DNA of 5,869 bases from Alphaproteobacteria bacterium (GCA_017308345.1 JAFKFE010001146.1:1-5869), one strand, 5' to 3'; shown: positions 1 to 5,858, numbered from the stretch's first letter. Translations and numbers: made by a program. Notes: generated by a model not told the origin, from the sequence alone.

Positions 1-749
1 CGCGGAAACACCGAGACCGCGTCGAGCATCGAGCGGGCGCCCGGCGACAATTTTTCGGCGCGCGCCAGCACGGCGTCACGCACGCTGGCCGGCAACGCGC
101 CATCGGCTTCGGCGGCGAGCAGTTCGGTGACGAAGAAGGCGTTGCCGGCGCTCGCCCGGTAGATGGCGGCGCCGTCGCGCTCGGCGGCCGTGGCCAGCGA
201 CAGCACCGCGCTTTCGCTGAGCAGCGGCACTTCGATGCGCTGGATATTGCCGGCCGGAATCTCGCCGAGCGCTCGCCGAACCCGCATCTGGCCCTCGCTG
301 CGGTCGGTCCGCGCGGTGATCACGAGCAGGATATGGGTGTTCGCGATACGCCGGCCGAGGAAGCGCACGAAGTCGAGCGTCGCGTCATCGGCCCAATGCA
401 GGTCTTCGATGACGAGCACGCTCGGGCTCTTCGCCTCGAAGGCATCGAGCGCCTCGGAAAACAGCGGCAGCCGCTGCACCTGGCGGTCTTCGAACGCCCG
501 CGGCAGTTCCCACTGCGCCTCGCGGGCCAGATCGTAGAGCGGCCCCAGCGGATCGGGAATGGACAGGTCCTCGCAGGCGCTGCGCAGCACGGTCAGGCCC
601 TTATCCAGCCGGCTCGCGAACGCCTCGACCAGCGCCGTCTTGCCGGCGCCGGCTTCACCGGTCAGCGCCGCCACACGGCCGTGGCCTTGCACGGTTCCGG
701 CCAGCGCGGCCTCCAGTTGCTTCAGTTGCGTCTGCCTTTCCAGAAGCAT
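1..749 (-). CDS. LuxR-type regulator ATPase domain, partial (N-terminal 249 residues; C-terminus beyond the window)
   Basis: Reading leftward from ATG at 749-747, the frame stays open for 249 codons to the window edge. The visible part is an AAA_16-type P-loop NTPase. Walker A is GEAGAGKT at residues 31-38. Walker B is VLVIEDLHWADD at residues 111-122, with the DLHWAD signature typical of large LuxR (MalT-like/LAL) regulators and of ATPases fused to adenylate cyclase domains. A GNAFFVTELL motif at residues 202-211 and an LSPGARSMLD stretch near residue 238 also match that family. The start is supported by a GAGAG ribosome-binding sequence a few bases upstream and by the protein opening directly at the ATPase domain (MLLERQTQL). 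By family, the ATPase would act as a signal-gated switch, followed by TPR-like repeats and a C-terminal HTH. None of that C-terminal part is in the window, so the LuxR label is inference. It is divergent from the DUF4242 gene and may control it. Confidence 0.85.
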   Translation of the reverse strand, partial: MLLERQTQLKQLEAALAGTVQGHGRVAALTGEAGAGKTALVEAFASRLDKGLTVLRSACEDLSIPDPLGPLYDLAREAQWELPRAFEDRQVQRLPLFSEALDAFEAKSPSVLVIEDLHWADDATLDFVRFLGRRIANTHILLVITARTDRSEGQMRVRRALGEIPAGNIQRIEVPLLSESAVLSLATAAERDGAAIYRASAGNAFFVTELLAAEADGALPASVRDAVLARAEKLSPGARSMLDAVSVFP

Positions 750-819
750 CGTCACTCTCGCGAATGGGGAATCGTTGGCGCGGCGGATGCCGCTGGATAG
801 TCGGTACGAACGGATGGAA

Positions 820-847
820 ATGAAAGGTGCCGATGCGCGCCTTTCGT
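820..847. promoter_or_regulatory. Inverted repeat in the divergent spacer (operator or hairpin candidate)
   Basis: GAAAGGTGC at 822-830 pairs with GCGCCTTTC at 837-845 (one G-T wobble) around a 6-base centre. It extends by a further wobble and an A-T pair to 820-847. It lies in the 162-bp spacer between the leftward ATPase gene and the rightward DUF4242 gene, where operators are expected. No good -35/-10 pair could be placed next to it, so its role is inferred from position only. Confidence 0.35.
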
Positions 848-850
848 GAA

Positions 851-893
851 GGTGATTTCTGCTGGGTCGCGCTTGAACCGAGCGCAAATCACC
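851..893. promoter_or_regulatory. Nested inverted repeat upstream of the DUF4242 gene
   Basis: GGTGATTT at 851-858 is the exact reverse complement of AAATCACC at 886-893. Inside it, GCGCT at 869-873 pairs with AGCGC at 881-885. The right arm is continuous (881-893) and the left arm is interrupted by 10 bases, so a transcript could form a 13-bp stem with one bulge ending just before the ribosome-binding site of the DUF4242 gene. It could be a protein-binding site or a 5'-leader structure. Confidence 0.35.
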
Positions 894-897
894 AACG

Positions 898-903
898 AAA
901 GGA
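898..903 (+). promoter_or_regulatory. Ribosome-binding site deciding the GTG start of the DUF4242 gene
   Basis: AAAGGA lies 8 bases before GTG 912. The frame is open further upstream to a GTG at 846, but that codon has no such sequence. The protein also aligns with DUF4242 proteins (xPRYLVERTF) from codon 912. Confidence 0.6.
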
Positions 904-911
904 AAACGATC

Positions 912-1184
912 GTGCCTCGCTACCTTGTTGAACGCACCTTCCCGGAAGGCCTGAACGTGCCGATGAACGATGCCGGCGCCACGGCCATGAGCGGCGTCAT
1001 CGCCCGCAATGCCGAAAAAGGCGTGACCTGGGTGCAGTCCTTCGTCTCGCCCGACAAGTCGAAGAGTTTCTGCATCTATGATGGACCCTCGCCGGAGGCG
1101 ATCCGCAGCACGGCGCAGAAGAATTCGCTTCCCGTCGACAAGATCACGGAGGTGCGGGTCCTCGACCCCTACTTTTATCGCTGA
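912..1184 (+). CDS. DUF4242 domain protein (SCO4226-like)
   Basis: This is a 90-residue cytoplasmic protein made of a single DUF4242 domain. Characteristic segments are PRYLVERTFPEGL (residues 2-14), GVTWVQSFVS (37-46), KSFCIYDGPSPEAIR (51-65) and SLPVDKITEV (72-81). It has no signal peptide or membrane segment. The family has a ferredoxin-like fold; the Streptomyces member SCO4226 is described as a nickel-binding dimer, but no enzymatic role is established. From memory, many members have His-Ala after the E-x-I-R-x helix (REHA); here the segment reads RSTA, so that His appears to be Thr67. If it is a metal ligand, binding may be weakened. The GTG start was chosen from the ribosome-binding site and family alignment. 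The gene is divergent from the ATPase regulator, which is its likeliest controller. Family assignment is confident; function is unknown. Confidence 0.88.
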   Translation: MPRYLVERTFPEGLNVPMNDAGATAMSGVIARNAEKGVTWVQSFVSPDKSKSFCIYDGPSPEAIRSTAQKNSLPVDKITEVRVLDPYFYR

Positions 1185-1236
1185 CCGGACAGATCGTGTC
1201 GGGCAGACCACATCCGTCGCCGGCGGACCTGACGCC

Positions 1237-1446
1237 GTGCCGGATAGCGAGAGTGTATCCGCCGCGGCGGATACGGCTTCGCCCCGGCGCGGCTACATGC
1301 GACGGGCCCTGTCGGCGCTGCTTTCGCCTTTGCGAAACCGGCGCCGTCTTATGCCGCCGCGGGACGATTACCTGAGACGCGACATCGGCCTCAATGAGCG
1401 GGAAAACCCGCGCGAATACTGGGACTATTGGTGGCATCACGGCTGA
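1237..1446 (+). CDS. Small DUF1127-like protein
   Basis: From GTG 1237 this encodes a 69-residue basic protein. From the alternative ATG 1297 it would be 49 residues. It has no signal peptide. The core, an amphipathic basic helix (MRRALSALLSPLRNRRR) followed by DDYLRRDIGLNE, matches the DUF1127 (YjiS-like) pattern of an Arg-rich helix and a D-x-x-L-x-D-I-G-L segment. DUF1127 proteins are small and common in Alphaproteobacteria. Some act in RNA turnover or phosphate and carbon adaptation, but this one cannot be assigned a role. The tail (REYWDYWWHHG) is unusually aromatic. GTG 1237 is preceded by GGCGGA at a reasonable distance; ATG 1297 has no clear ribosome-binding site but would leave the 20-bp palindrome at 1255-1274 in the leader. 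It starts 52 bp after the DUF4242 stop and could share its transcript. Confidence 0.6.
   Translation: MPDSESVSAAADTASPRRGYMRRALSALLSPLRNRRRLMPPRDDYLRRDIGLNERENPREYWDYWWHHG
1255..1274. promoter_or_regulatory. Perfect 20-bp palindrome (operator candidate)
   Basis: GTATCCGCCGCGGCGGATAC equals its own reverse complement over all 20 bases. A third copy of the arm, CGGATA at 1241-1246, can pair instead with TATCCG at 1256-1261, so two mutually exclusive hairpins are possible in RNA. It lies between the DUF4242 stop and ATG 1297, or within the first codons if GTG 1237 is used. Its perfect symmetry and location suggest a binding site for a dimeric regulator; no family is recognised. Confidence 0.45.
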
Positions 1447-1483
1447 TCCCGCCCGGAGCAATTCGAGGAAGGGCGGGATCGGC
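1442..1483 (+). terminator. GC-rich terminator-like stem at the end of the DUF1127-like gene
   Basis: GATCCCGCCC at 1445-1454 is the exact reverse complement of GGGCGGGATC at 1471-1480. Three more pairs (one G-T) extend the stem to 1442-1483, around a 16-base loop. It overlaps the TGA stop at 1444-1446. There is no T-run after it, so it is not a classical intrinsic terminator. It may end transcription weakly or protect the 3' end of the short mRNA. Confidence 0.5.
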
Positions 1484-1579
1484 GGCCATCCCCTTACCGA
1501 CGGGCGCCGCGAGCATCTGGAATTGGCCTTGACCGGTCGACCCACCGCTTGCGCGCCTCAACCGAAAATGGAGAGAGAA

Positions 1580-2086
1580 ATGAGCATTCAGACCTTGACC
1601 GGATGCGTTGTCGGCGCCTCTGCCGCGATCACCCTGCTGATGGCGGGCGCCGCCACGGCGGAAGCCCTCAATCCGCTCGCCGAAAAGGTGCGGGCGCTCG
1701 ACAGCCGCTTCGAGGACGTCGCGGTGGCGAAGGCCGAAGGCTACGCGCCGATTCCCTGCGCCAGCGGCCTCACAGGCGGCGCCATGGGCATCCACTATGT
1801 CAACGCCGCCTATCTGAAGGACGACGCCGTCGATGTCGCCAAGCCCGAGGCGGTGATGTACGAGCCGATGGCCGACGGCACGCTGAAGCTGATCGCGGTC
1901 GAATACATCACCGCGAAGGGCCCGGCCTCGCTCGAAGGGCATCTGTTCAACTTCAACACCGCGCCCAACCGCTACGGCCTCGGCCCCTTCTACGAATTGC
2001 ATGTCTGGGCCTGGAAGCAGAACCCCACCGGCGCCTTCGCCGACATGAACCCCAACGTGTCGTGCGACGCGATGAAGGGGATGTAG
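1580..2086 (+). CDS. Conserved secreted protein of unknown function
   Basis: This encodes a 168-residue precursor. Residues 1-27 form a signal peptide: a short polar start, a hydrophobic core (VVGASAAITLLMAGA) and a likely cleavage after ATA27. The mature part, about 141 residues, has no further membrane segment, so a periplasmic or secreted location is expected. Visible landmarks are GAMGIHYVN (67-75), PEAVMYEP (89-96), LIAVEYI (104-110), GHLFNF (120-125) and FYELHVWAWKQNPTGAF (137-153), ending in NPNVSC (157-162). I recognise this pattern from hypothetical proteins in many bacteria but know no function. Cys60 and Cys162 are the only cysteines of the mature chain and could form a disulfide. 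His72, His121 and His141 all sit in conserved-looking motifs and could bind metal, which is inference. ATG 1580 was chosen because GGAGAG lies just upstream at 1570-1575; that sequence overlaps the alternative ATG 1568. It appears to be transcribed alone. Confidence 0.85.
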   Translation: MSIQTLTGCVVGASAAITLLMAGAATAEALNPLAEKVRALDSRFEDVAVAKAEGYAPIPCASGLTGGAMGIHYVNAAYLKDDAVDVAKPEAVMYEPMADGTLKLIAVEYITAKGPASLEGHLFNFNTAPNRYGLGPFYELHVWAWKQNPTGAFADMNPNVSCDAMKGM

Positions 2087-2124
2087 CCCTCTTTGTGGAA
2101 CATCGGACATCGGGCCACGCCCGG

Positions 2125-2235
2125 TGTCCCACCTTCCCCCTGGCGGGGGAGAGGCGAGCGAAGCACCGGCCGGCTCCCCTTGCCTTCGGGCAATCCCCGG
2201 CGCTCGCTCGCCTCAGCAATCGCTACCAGGGGACA
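2125..2235. repeat. Structured palindromic intergenic element (rhizobial mosaic-repeat-like)
   Basis: About 110 bp in the gap between the secreted protein and the flippase operon are built of nested inverted repeats. The outermost is TGTCCC 2125-2130 with GGGACA 2230-2235. Inside are CCCCTGG 2137-2143 with CCAGGGG 2226-2232, and GAGGCGAGCGA 2151-2161 with TCGCTCGCCTC 2204-2214. GCCGG 2169-2173 pairs with CCGGC 2197-2201. TTGCC 2180-2184 pairs with GGCAA 2189-2193 around a TTCG tetraloop. A local hairpin TCCCCC-TGGC-GGGGGA at 2135-2150 competes with the second pair. This design resembles dispersed palindromic units of rhizobial intergenic regions (for example RIME-type elements). Only one copy is visible here, so calling it a repeat is inference. 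It may also end transcription of the upstream gene. Confidence 0.55.
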
Positions 2236-2302
2236 TGCACCCTACCCAACCGTTTCTTAAGGTGTTTCGGATAGACCGGAACCCTGGAAAAAGGCGGAAA
2301 AC

Positions 2303-2308
2303 GGAGAG
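2303..2308 (+). promoter_or_regulatory. Ribosome-binding site supporting the GTG start of the flippase
   Basis: GGAGAG lies 5 bases before GTG 2314 and is the best such match near the possible starts of this frame. The later in-frame ATGs at 2374 and 2443 lack a comparable sequence. Confidence 0.6.
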
Positions 2309-2313
2309 TTTGG

Positions 2314-3717
2314 GTGCGCTTTTCCGCGGCAACGACTGCCGGGCGGTTCCTGCCGCAGCGCTGGGCGCTGCGCATGCGTCCGCTGCTTGGCCGCATCGAT
2401 GCCGTCCTCTTCACCGCCGACGAGCGCGGCGAAGCCGGGCGCATGTCGCTGATCGCCTTTTCCATCCGCATTGTCAGCGCCGTCATCGCCTTCGTCAGCC
2501 AGGTGCTGATGGCGCGCTGGATGGGTTCGTTCGAATACGGTATTTCGGTGCTGGTGTGGGTGACGATGGTCATCGTCGGCAACCTCGCCTGCCTCGGCTT
2601 CCACACCTCGGTCATCCGTTTCATCCCGGAATATCGCGAGCGCGGCATGATGGCCGAGCTGCGCGGCATCGTGCTGGCCAGCCGCCTCTTCGTGCTCGTC
2701 GCCTCGACGCTCATCGCGGGCCTGGGCGCGCTCGGCGTGTGGCTCGCCTCGGACTGGATCGAGAGCTATTACGTCATCCCTTTCATCCTCGGCGTCATCT
2801 GCCTGCCGATGATCGCGCTCGGCGATCTCCTGCAAGGCCTGGCGCGCGCCAACTCGTGGGCGCTGCTGGCGCTGTCGCCCACCTATCTGGTGCGGCCGGT
2901 GCTGATCCTGGCGTTCATGGCGCTGATGCTGGCGATGCACTATGTGCCCGACGCCAAGACCGCGATCTTCGCCTCGATCGCCGCCACCTATGTCACGACG
3001 CTCGGCCAGTTGATGGCCGTCACCTCGCGCATGGACAGGAAGATACCGGCCGGGCCCAAGGCGGTGCATTTCGGCCATTGGATCCTCGTCTCGCTGCCGA
3101 TCTTCCTGGTCGAGAGCTTCTTCTTCCTGCTGACCAACGCCGATGTGCTGATGGTCGGCGCCTACCTCCCGCCCAACGACGTCGCCGTCTATTTCGCCAC
3201 GGTGAAGACGCTGGCGCTGGTGCATTTCGTCTATTTCGCGGTCAAGGCCGGCGTCGCCCAGCGCTACGCGCAATTCACCCATGGCGAGCCGGACAGGCTC
3301 GCCGCCTTCGCCCGCGAGACCGTGTCCTGGACCTTCTGGCCCTCATTGCTGATGGCGGTGCTGGTGCTGGCGCTGGGCGAGCCGATGCTGGTGCTGTTCG
3401 GTCCCGAATTCACCGCCGGCTACCCGCTGCTGTTCCTGCTGGTGCTGGGCGTGGTGGCGCGCGCCGCCGTCGGCCCTTGTGAAAGCCTGCTCACCATGAG
3501 CGGCAACCAGAACATCTGCGCCGCCGTCTATGCCATGACGCTTGCGCTCAACATCGGCCTCAATGTGATGCTGATCCCGCTGTTCGGCCTCTGGGGCGCG
3601 GCGACCGCCACCAGCCTCGCCATGGTCTTCGAGGCTAGCGCGCTGTCCTTCACCGTCTGGCGCAAGCTCGGCATCGTGATGGTCATCTTCGTGCCCGCAA
3701 AAAAGGAAGTCGCCTGA
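2314..3717 (+). CDS. Polysaccharide flippase (Wzx/MATE-like, MOP superfamily)
   Basis: This 467-residue integral membrane protein probably moves a lipid-linked glycan unit across the inner membrane for surface polysaccharide assembly. After a basic N-terminal tail (1-44) come about 12 hydrophobic segments, roughly at 45-68, 75-95, 120-145, 153-172, 182-209, 215-237, 255-275, 290-312, 338-362, 368-386, 400-421 and 425-447. Family-like landmarks are ARWMGSFEYG (67-76) near the first helices, LFGPEFTAGYPLLFLL (361-376), and LNIGLNVMLIPLFGLWGAATA (412-432), the last closely resembling the LNxxLNxxLIPxxGxxGAAxA segment of Wzx and MviN-like proteins. GTG 2314 has a good ribosome-binding site; ATG 2443 (residue 44) would remove only the tail before the first helix. 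The next gene starts inside the stop codon (TGATG), indicating translational coupling. The substrate cannot be read from the sequence, and no glycosyltransferase or polymerase gene lies in the window. Confidence 0.9.
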   Translation: MRFSAATTAGRFLPQRWALRMRPLLGRIDAVLFTADERGEAGRMSLIAFSIRIVSAVIAFVSQVLMARWMGSFEYGISVLVWVTMVIVGNLACLGFHTSVIRFIPEYRERGMMAELRGIVLASRLFVLVASTLIAGLGALGVWLASDWIESYYVIPFILGVICLPMIALGDLLQGLARANSWALLALSPTYLVRPVLILAFMALMLAMHYVPDAKTAIFASIAATYVTTLGQLMAVTSRMDRKIPAGPKAVHFGHWILVSLPIFLVESFFFLLTNADVLMVGAYLPPNDVAVYFATVKTLALVHFVYFAVKAGVAQRYAQFTHGEPDRLAAFARETVSWTFWPSLLMAVLVLALGEPMLVLFGPEFTAGYPLLFLLVLGVVARAAVGPCESLLTMSGNQNICAAVYAMTLALNIGLNVMLIPLFGLWGAATATSLAMVFEASALSFTVWRKLGIVMVIFVPAKKEVA

Positions 3718-4997
3718 TGGCCGCCGTTCCGTTGCTTGAAGAGACCAGCGGCGGCCCCGCCGGCGCCATGGTTTCCAACCTTGCCGGCCTGGCGCGCGAG
3801 GTCGACCCCGCCCATGTCGAGCTCTTCGCCAGCAACAGGCCGGAACGCAAGCTCGCCATCTATCCGGCCTCGGCCGGCTTCGACCTCGTCGAGGAGCTCG
3901 ATTTCCTCTGCGCCCGCACGATCGAGCCCAACGTCTTCTTCAACCCGCGCTTCCTGGCGCCGGCGATGCCCCGGCTGGAAGACCGCGAGGTGCGGCTGGC
4001 CGTCATCCGCGACGGCGACGAGTACCGCAACCGGCTGCGGCTTCTGGTGCCCTTCTCGGTCGAGCGTCCGGCCATCCCGCTCGGCGTCCCGGTGATGCGC
4101 ACATGGTCGAGCCCCTTCGGCCCGCTCGGCACGCCGCTGGTCGACCGCGACGATCCGGTCGGCGTCATCGAGGATTTCTTCTCCATGCTGTCGAGGCCGC
4201 ATCTCAAGCTGCCCAAGGTCTTCGTGCTGCCCGACATGCGACTCGACGGTCCGGTGGCGAGCCTGCTCACTTCCTTCGCCGACAGCCGCGGCCTGACCAT
4301 GGTGACCACCGGCAAGGTCGAGCGTCCGGTGCTTGAAAGCACCGCCGACGGCGAGGCCTATCTCAAGGCATCGCTTCGTTCGCACCACTACCGCGAATTC
4401 CGCCGGCTGAAGCGGCGCCTTGCCGATCTCGGCAGGCTCGAGCACATCGTGGCGCGCGGGCCGGACGAGATCCGCCACGCCATCGAAAGCTTCCTGACGC
4501 TGGAGGCCGCCGGCTGGAAGGGCCGCGAGCGCACCGCCATGGCGATCGACCGCTACCGCGCCGCCTTCGCCCGCGAGGCGGTTCACCGGCTGGCCGAGCA
4601 GGACATGTGCCGCATCCATCTCTTGACGCTTGACGGCCGCGCCATCGCCTGCCTGATCGTCTTCGTCGAGGCCGGCGTCGCCTACACCTGGAAGACGGCT
4701 TATGACGAAACGCTCGCCGCCTATTCGCCTGGCACGCTGCTGATGATCGAGGTGACCAAGCAGCATCTCGAGGATCCCAACATCGTCATGACGGATTCCT
4801 GCGCGGTTCCGGACCATCCGGTGATGAGCCGCCTGTGGGCGGAGCGCAAGCCGATGGGTACGCTGGTGATCGGGCTGACGCCGGACGCCGACCGGCTGGC
4901 CCGGCAGGCGGCCTCGCAGTTGCATCTCTACCGCGAGACCCGCAACATGGCGCGCATCCTGCGCAACCGCATGCGGAGCCTGCTGAAGCGTCGCTAG
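3717..4997 (+). CDS. GNAT-family acyltransferase (BioF2/CelD-like, Acetyltransf_6)
   Basis: This 426-residue protein lacks a signal peptide and membrane segments, so it is expected in the cytoplasm. It has the two-part layout of BioF2/CelD proteins: a divergent N-terminal half with NVFFNPRFLAPAM (72-84) and WSSPFGPLGTPLV (130-142), then the Acetyltransf_6 domain at about 215-365. Family signatures there are SLRSHHYREFRRLKRRL (219-235), FLTLEAAGWKGR (259-270), a strand pair around HLLTLDGRAIACLIVF (301-316), and AYSPGTLLMIE (335-345), the likely acyl-CoA or aminoacyl-tRNA-binding turn. Relatives sit in exopolysaccharide and cellulose clusters and are thought to transfer acyl or amino-acyl groups to sugars or glycan precursors; FemAB-type relatives use aminoacyl-tRNA. 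It is coupled to the flippase by a one-base overlap, with GGAAG at 3705-3709 as ribosome-binding site. Together these suggest modification of the exported glycan. The C-terminus is strongly basic (RNRMRSLLKRR). Confidence 0.87.
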   Translation: MAAVPLLEETSGGPAGAMVSNLAGLAREVDPAHVELFASNRPERKLAIYPASAGFDLVEELDFLCARTIEPNVFFNPRFLAPAMPRLEDREVRLAVIRDGDEYRNRLRLLVPFSVERPAIPLGVPVMRTWSSPFGPLGTPLVDRDDPVGVIEDFFSMLSRPHLKLPKVFVLPDMRLDGPVASLLTSFADSRGLTMVTTGKVERPVLESTADGEAYLKASLRSHHYREFRRLKRRLADLGRLEHIVARGPDEIRHAIESFLTLEAAGWKGRERTAMAIDRYRAAFAREAVHRLAEQDMCRIHLLTLDGRAIACLIVFVEAGVAYTWKTAYDETLAAYSPGTLLMIEVTKQHLEDPNIVMTDSCAVPDHPVMSRLWAERKPMGTLVIGLTPDADRLARQAASQLHLYRETRNMARILRNRMRSLLKRR

Positions 4998-5005
4998 GCA
5001 ATCCC

Positions 5006-5013
5006 AGGAAGAG
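5006..5013 (+). promoter_or_regulatory. Ribosome-binding site of the creatininase-family gene
   Basis: AGGAAGAG ends 11 bases before ATG 5025, a somewhat long spacing. It touches the alternative in-frame GTG 5013, making that codon a poor start. ATG 5025 also gives a standard signal peptide. Confidence 0.45.
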
Positions 5014-5024
5014 TGTGCCAGCAT

Positions 5025-5858
5025 ATGGTTGTCGAGATCGGAAGAAACGCGCTGCGGCGCATCTTGGCTGGTGCCGGCCTGCTGTTGTTCTTGCAGGCGG
5101 CGGACCCCGCCAGCGCTTCGGTCTTCCTGGAAGACCAGACCTGGACCGAGTTGCGCGACCTCGTCGCGGCGGGAACGACCACGATCATCGTTCCGATCGG
5201 CGGCACCGAGCAGAGCGGCCCGGCGATGGCGCTGGGCAAGCACAATGCGCGGGTGAAGTTCCTCGCCGAGAAGATCGCCACGAAACTGGGCAACGCGCTG
5301 GTCGCGCCGGTCATCGCCTATGTGCCGGAAGGCAATATCGACCCGCCTACCGAGCACATGCGTTTTCCGGGAACCATCACGATCAGCGACAAGGCTTTCG
5401 AGCAATTGCTGGAGTCCGCCGCCCGCAGCTTCAGGCATGCCGGCTTCAGGACCATCGTCCTGATCGGCGACCACGGCGGCTACCAGGCCGACGAACGCCA
5501 GGTGGCCGACCGGCTCAATGCCGAATGGAAAAAGACGCCGGTGCGGGTTTTCGCCGCTCTCGATTACTATCGGTTCGCGCAAGGCCCTTACACCGACAAG
5601 CTCCTGGCCGCCGGCGCCACCCGCGCCGAAATCGGAACCCATGCCGGCCTGGCCGACACCTCGCTGATGCTCGCCGTCGACCCGTCCCTGGTGCGCAAGG
5701 ATCGTCTCGCGGGCCCGCCAAAGCTCGGTGCCGAGGATGGCGTTTATGGCGGCGACCCGGCAAGGTCTTCCGCACAATTCGGGCAACTCGGCGTGGATCT
5801 CATCGTCAACGGAACTACGGATGCGATCCGCGCCTTCATCGCAAGTCAGCCAAAATGA
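5025..5858 (+). CDS. Exported creatininase-family amidohydrolase with altered metal-ligand motif
   Basis: This encodes a 277-residue precursor. Residues 1-32 form a signal peptide with Arg11-Arg12, a hydrophobic core (ILAGAGLLLFLQAA) and a likely cut after ASA32, so the enzyme should act in the periplasm. The rest spans a full creatininase domain. VPIGGTEQSGPAMALGKHN (56-74) is the counterpart of the usual P-x-G-S-x-E-Q-H-G-P-H-L-P-L-G-T-D motif. FPGTITI (114-120) follows, and IGDHGGYQ (147-154) matches NGHGGN. Glu62 and His150 of the metal site are kept, but the His after EQ is Ser64 and the Asp after LG-x is His73. Classical members hydrolyse cyclic or linear amides (creatinine, formamides, mycofactocin precursor) with two metal ions. 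Here a changed or single-metal site is likely, and the substrate is unknown. It lies 27 bp after the acyltransferase gene, probably in one operon. Confidence 0.87.
   Translation: MVVEIGRNALRRILAGAGLLLFLQAADPASASVFLEDQTWTELRDLVAAGTTTIIVPIGGTEQSGPAMALGKHNARVKFLAEKIATKLGNALVAPVIAYVPEGNIDPPTEHMRFPGTITISDKAFEQLLESAARSFRHAGFRTIVLIGDHGGYQADERQVADRLNAEWKKTPVRVFAALDYYRFAQGPYTDKLLAAGATRAEIGTHAGLADTSLMLAVDPSLVRKDRLAGPPKLGAEDGVYGGDPARSSAQFGQLGVDLIVNGTTDAIRAFIASQPK

Noticed and set aside
163..849. Three plus-strand open frames opposite the ATPase gene
   Set aside because: The minus-strand frame shows Walker A, DLHWAD and GNAFFVTELL motifs; the plus-strand frames show no domain and are antisense shadows.
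873..901. TTGAAC at 873-878 as a -35 box for the DUF4242 gene
   Set aside because: At the required 17-base spacing the -10 region is CGAAAG, which is not a plausible -10, and the site lies inside the inverted repeat.
1529..1558. TTGACC at 1529-1534 as a -35 box for the secreted-protein gene
   Set aside because: There is no AT-rich -10 at a suitable distance. The neighbouring GACCGGTC palindrome is short enough to be chance.
2101..2123. Tandem CATCGG copies at 2101-2106 and 2108-2113 and a CGGGC-CAC-GCCCG hairpin at 2111-2123
   Set aside because: The repeat is too short, the stem has only 5 pairs and no T-run follows, so neither a terminator nor a binding site can be supported.
2124..3482. 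A 452-codon plus-strand frame overlapping the flippase
   Set aside because: It is a low-complexity Arg/Ala/His-rich translation, overlaps the flippase frame with its clear membrane segments, and begins inside the palindromic intergenic element.
3528..5786. A 752-codon open frame on the minus strand opposite the flippase end, acyltransferase and creatininase genes
   Set aside because: Its translation is rich in Arg, Gly, Asp, His and Gln with no recognisable domain. It mirrors three well-supported plus-strand genes, as expected for antisense frames in GC-rich DNA.
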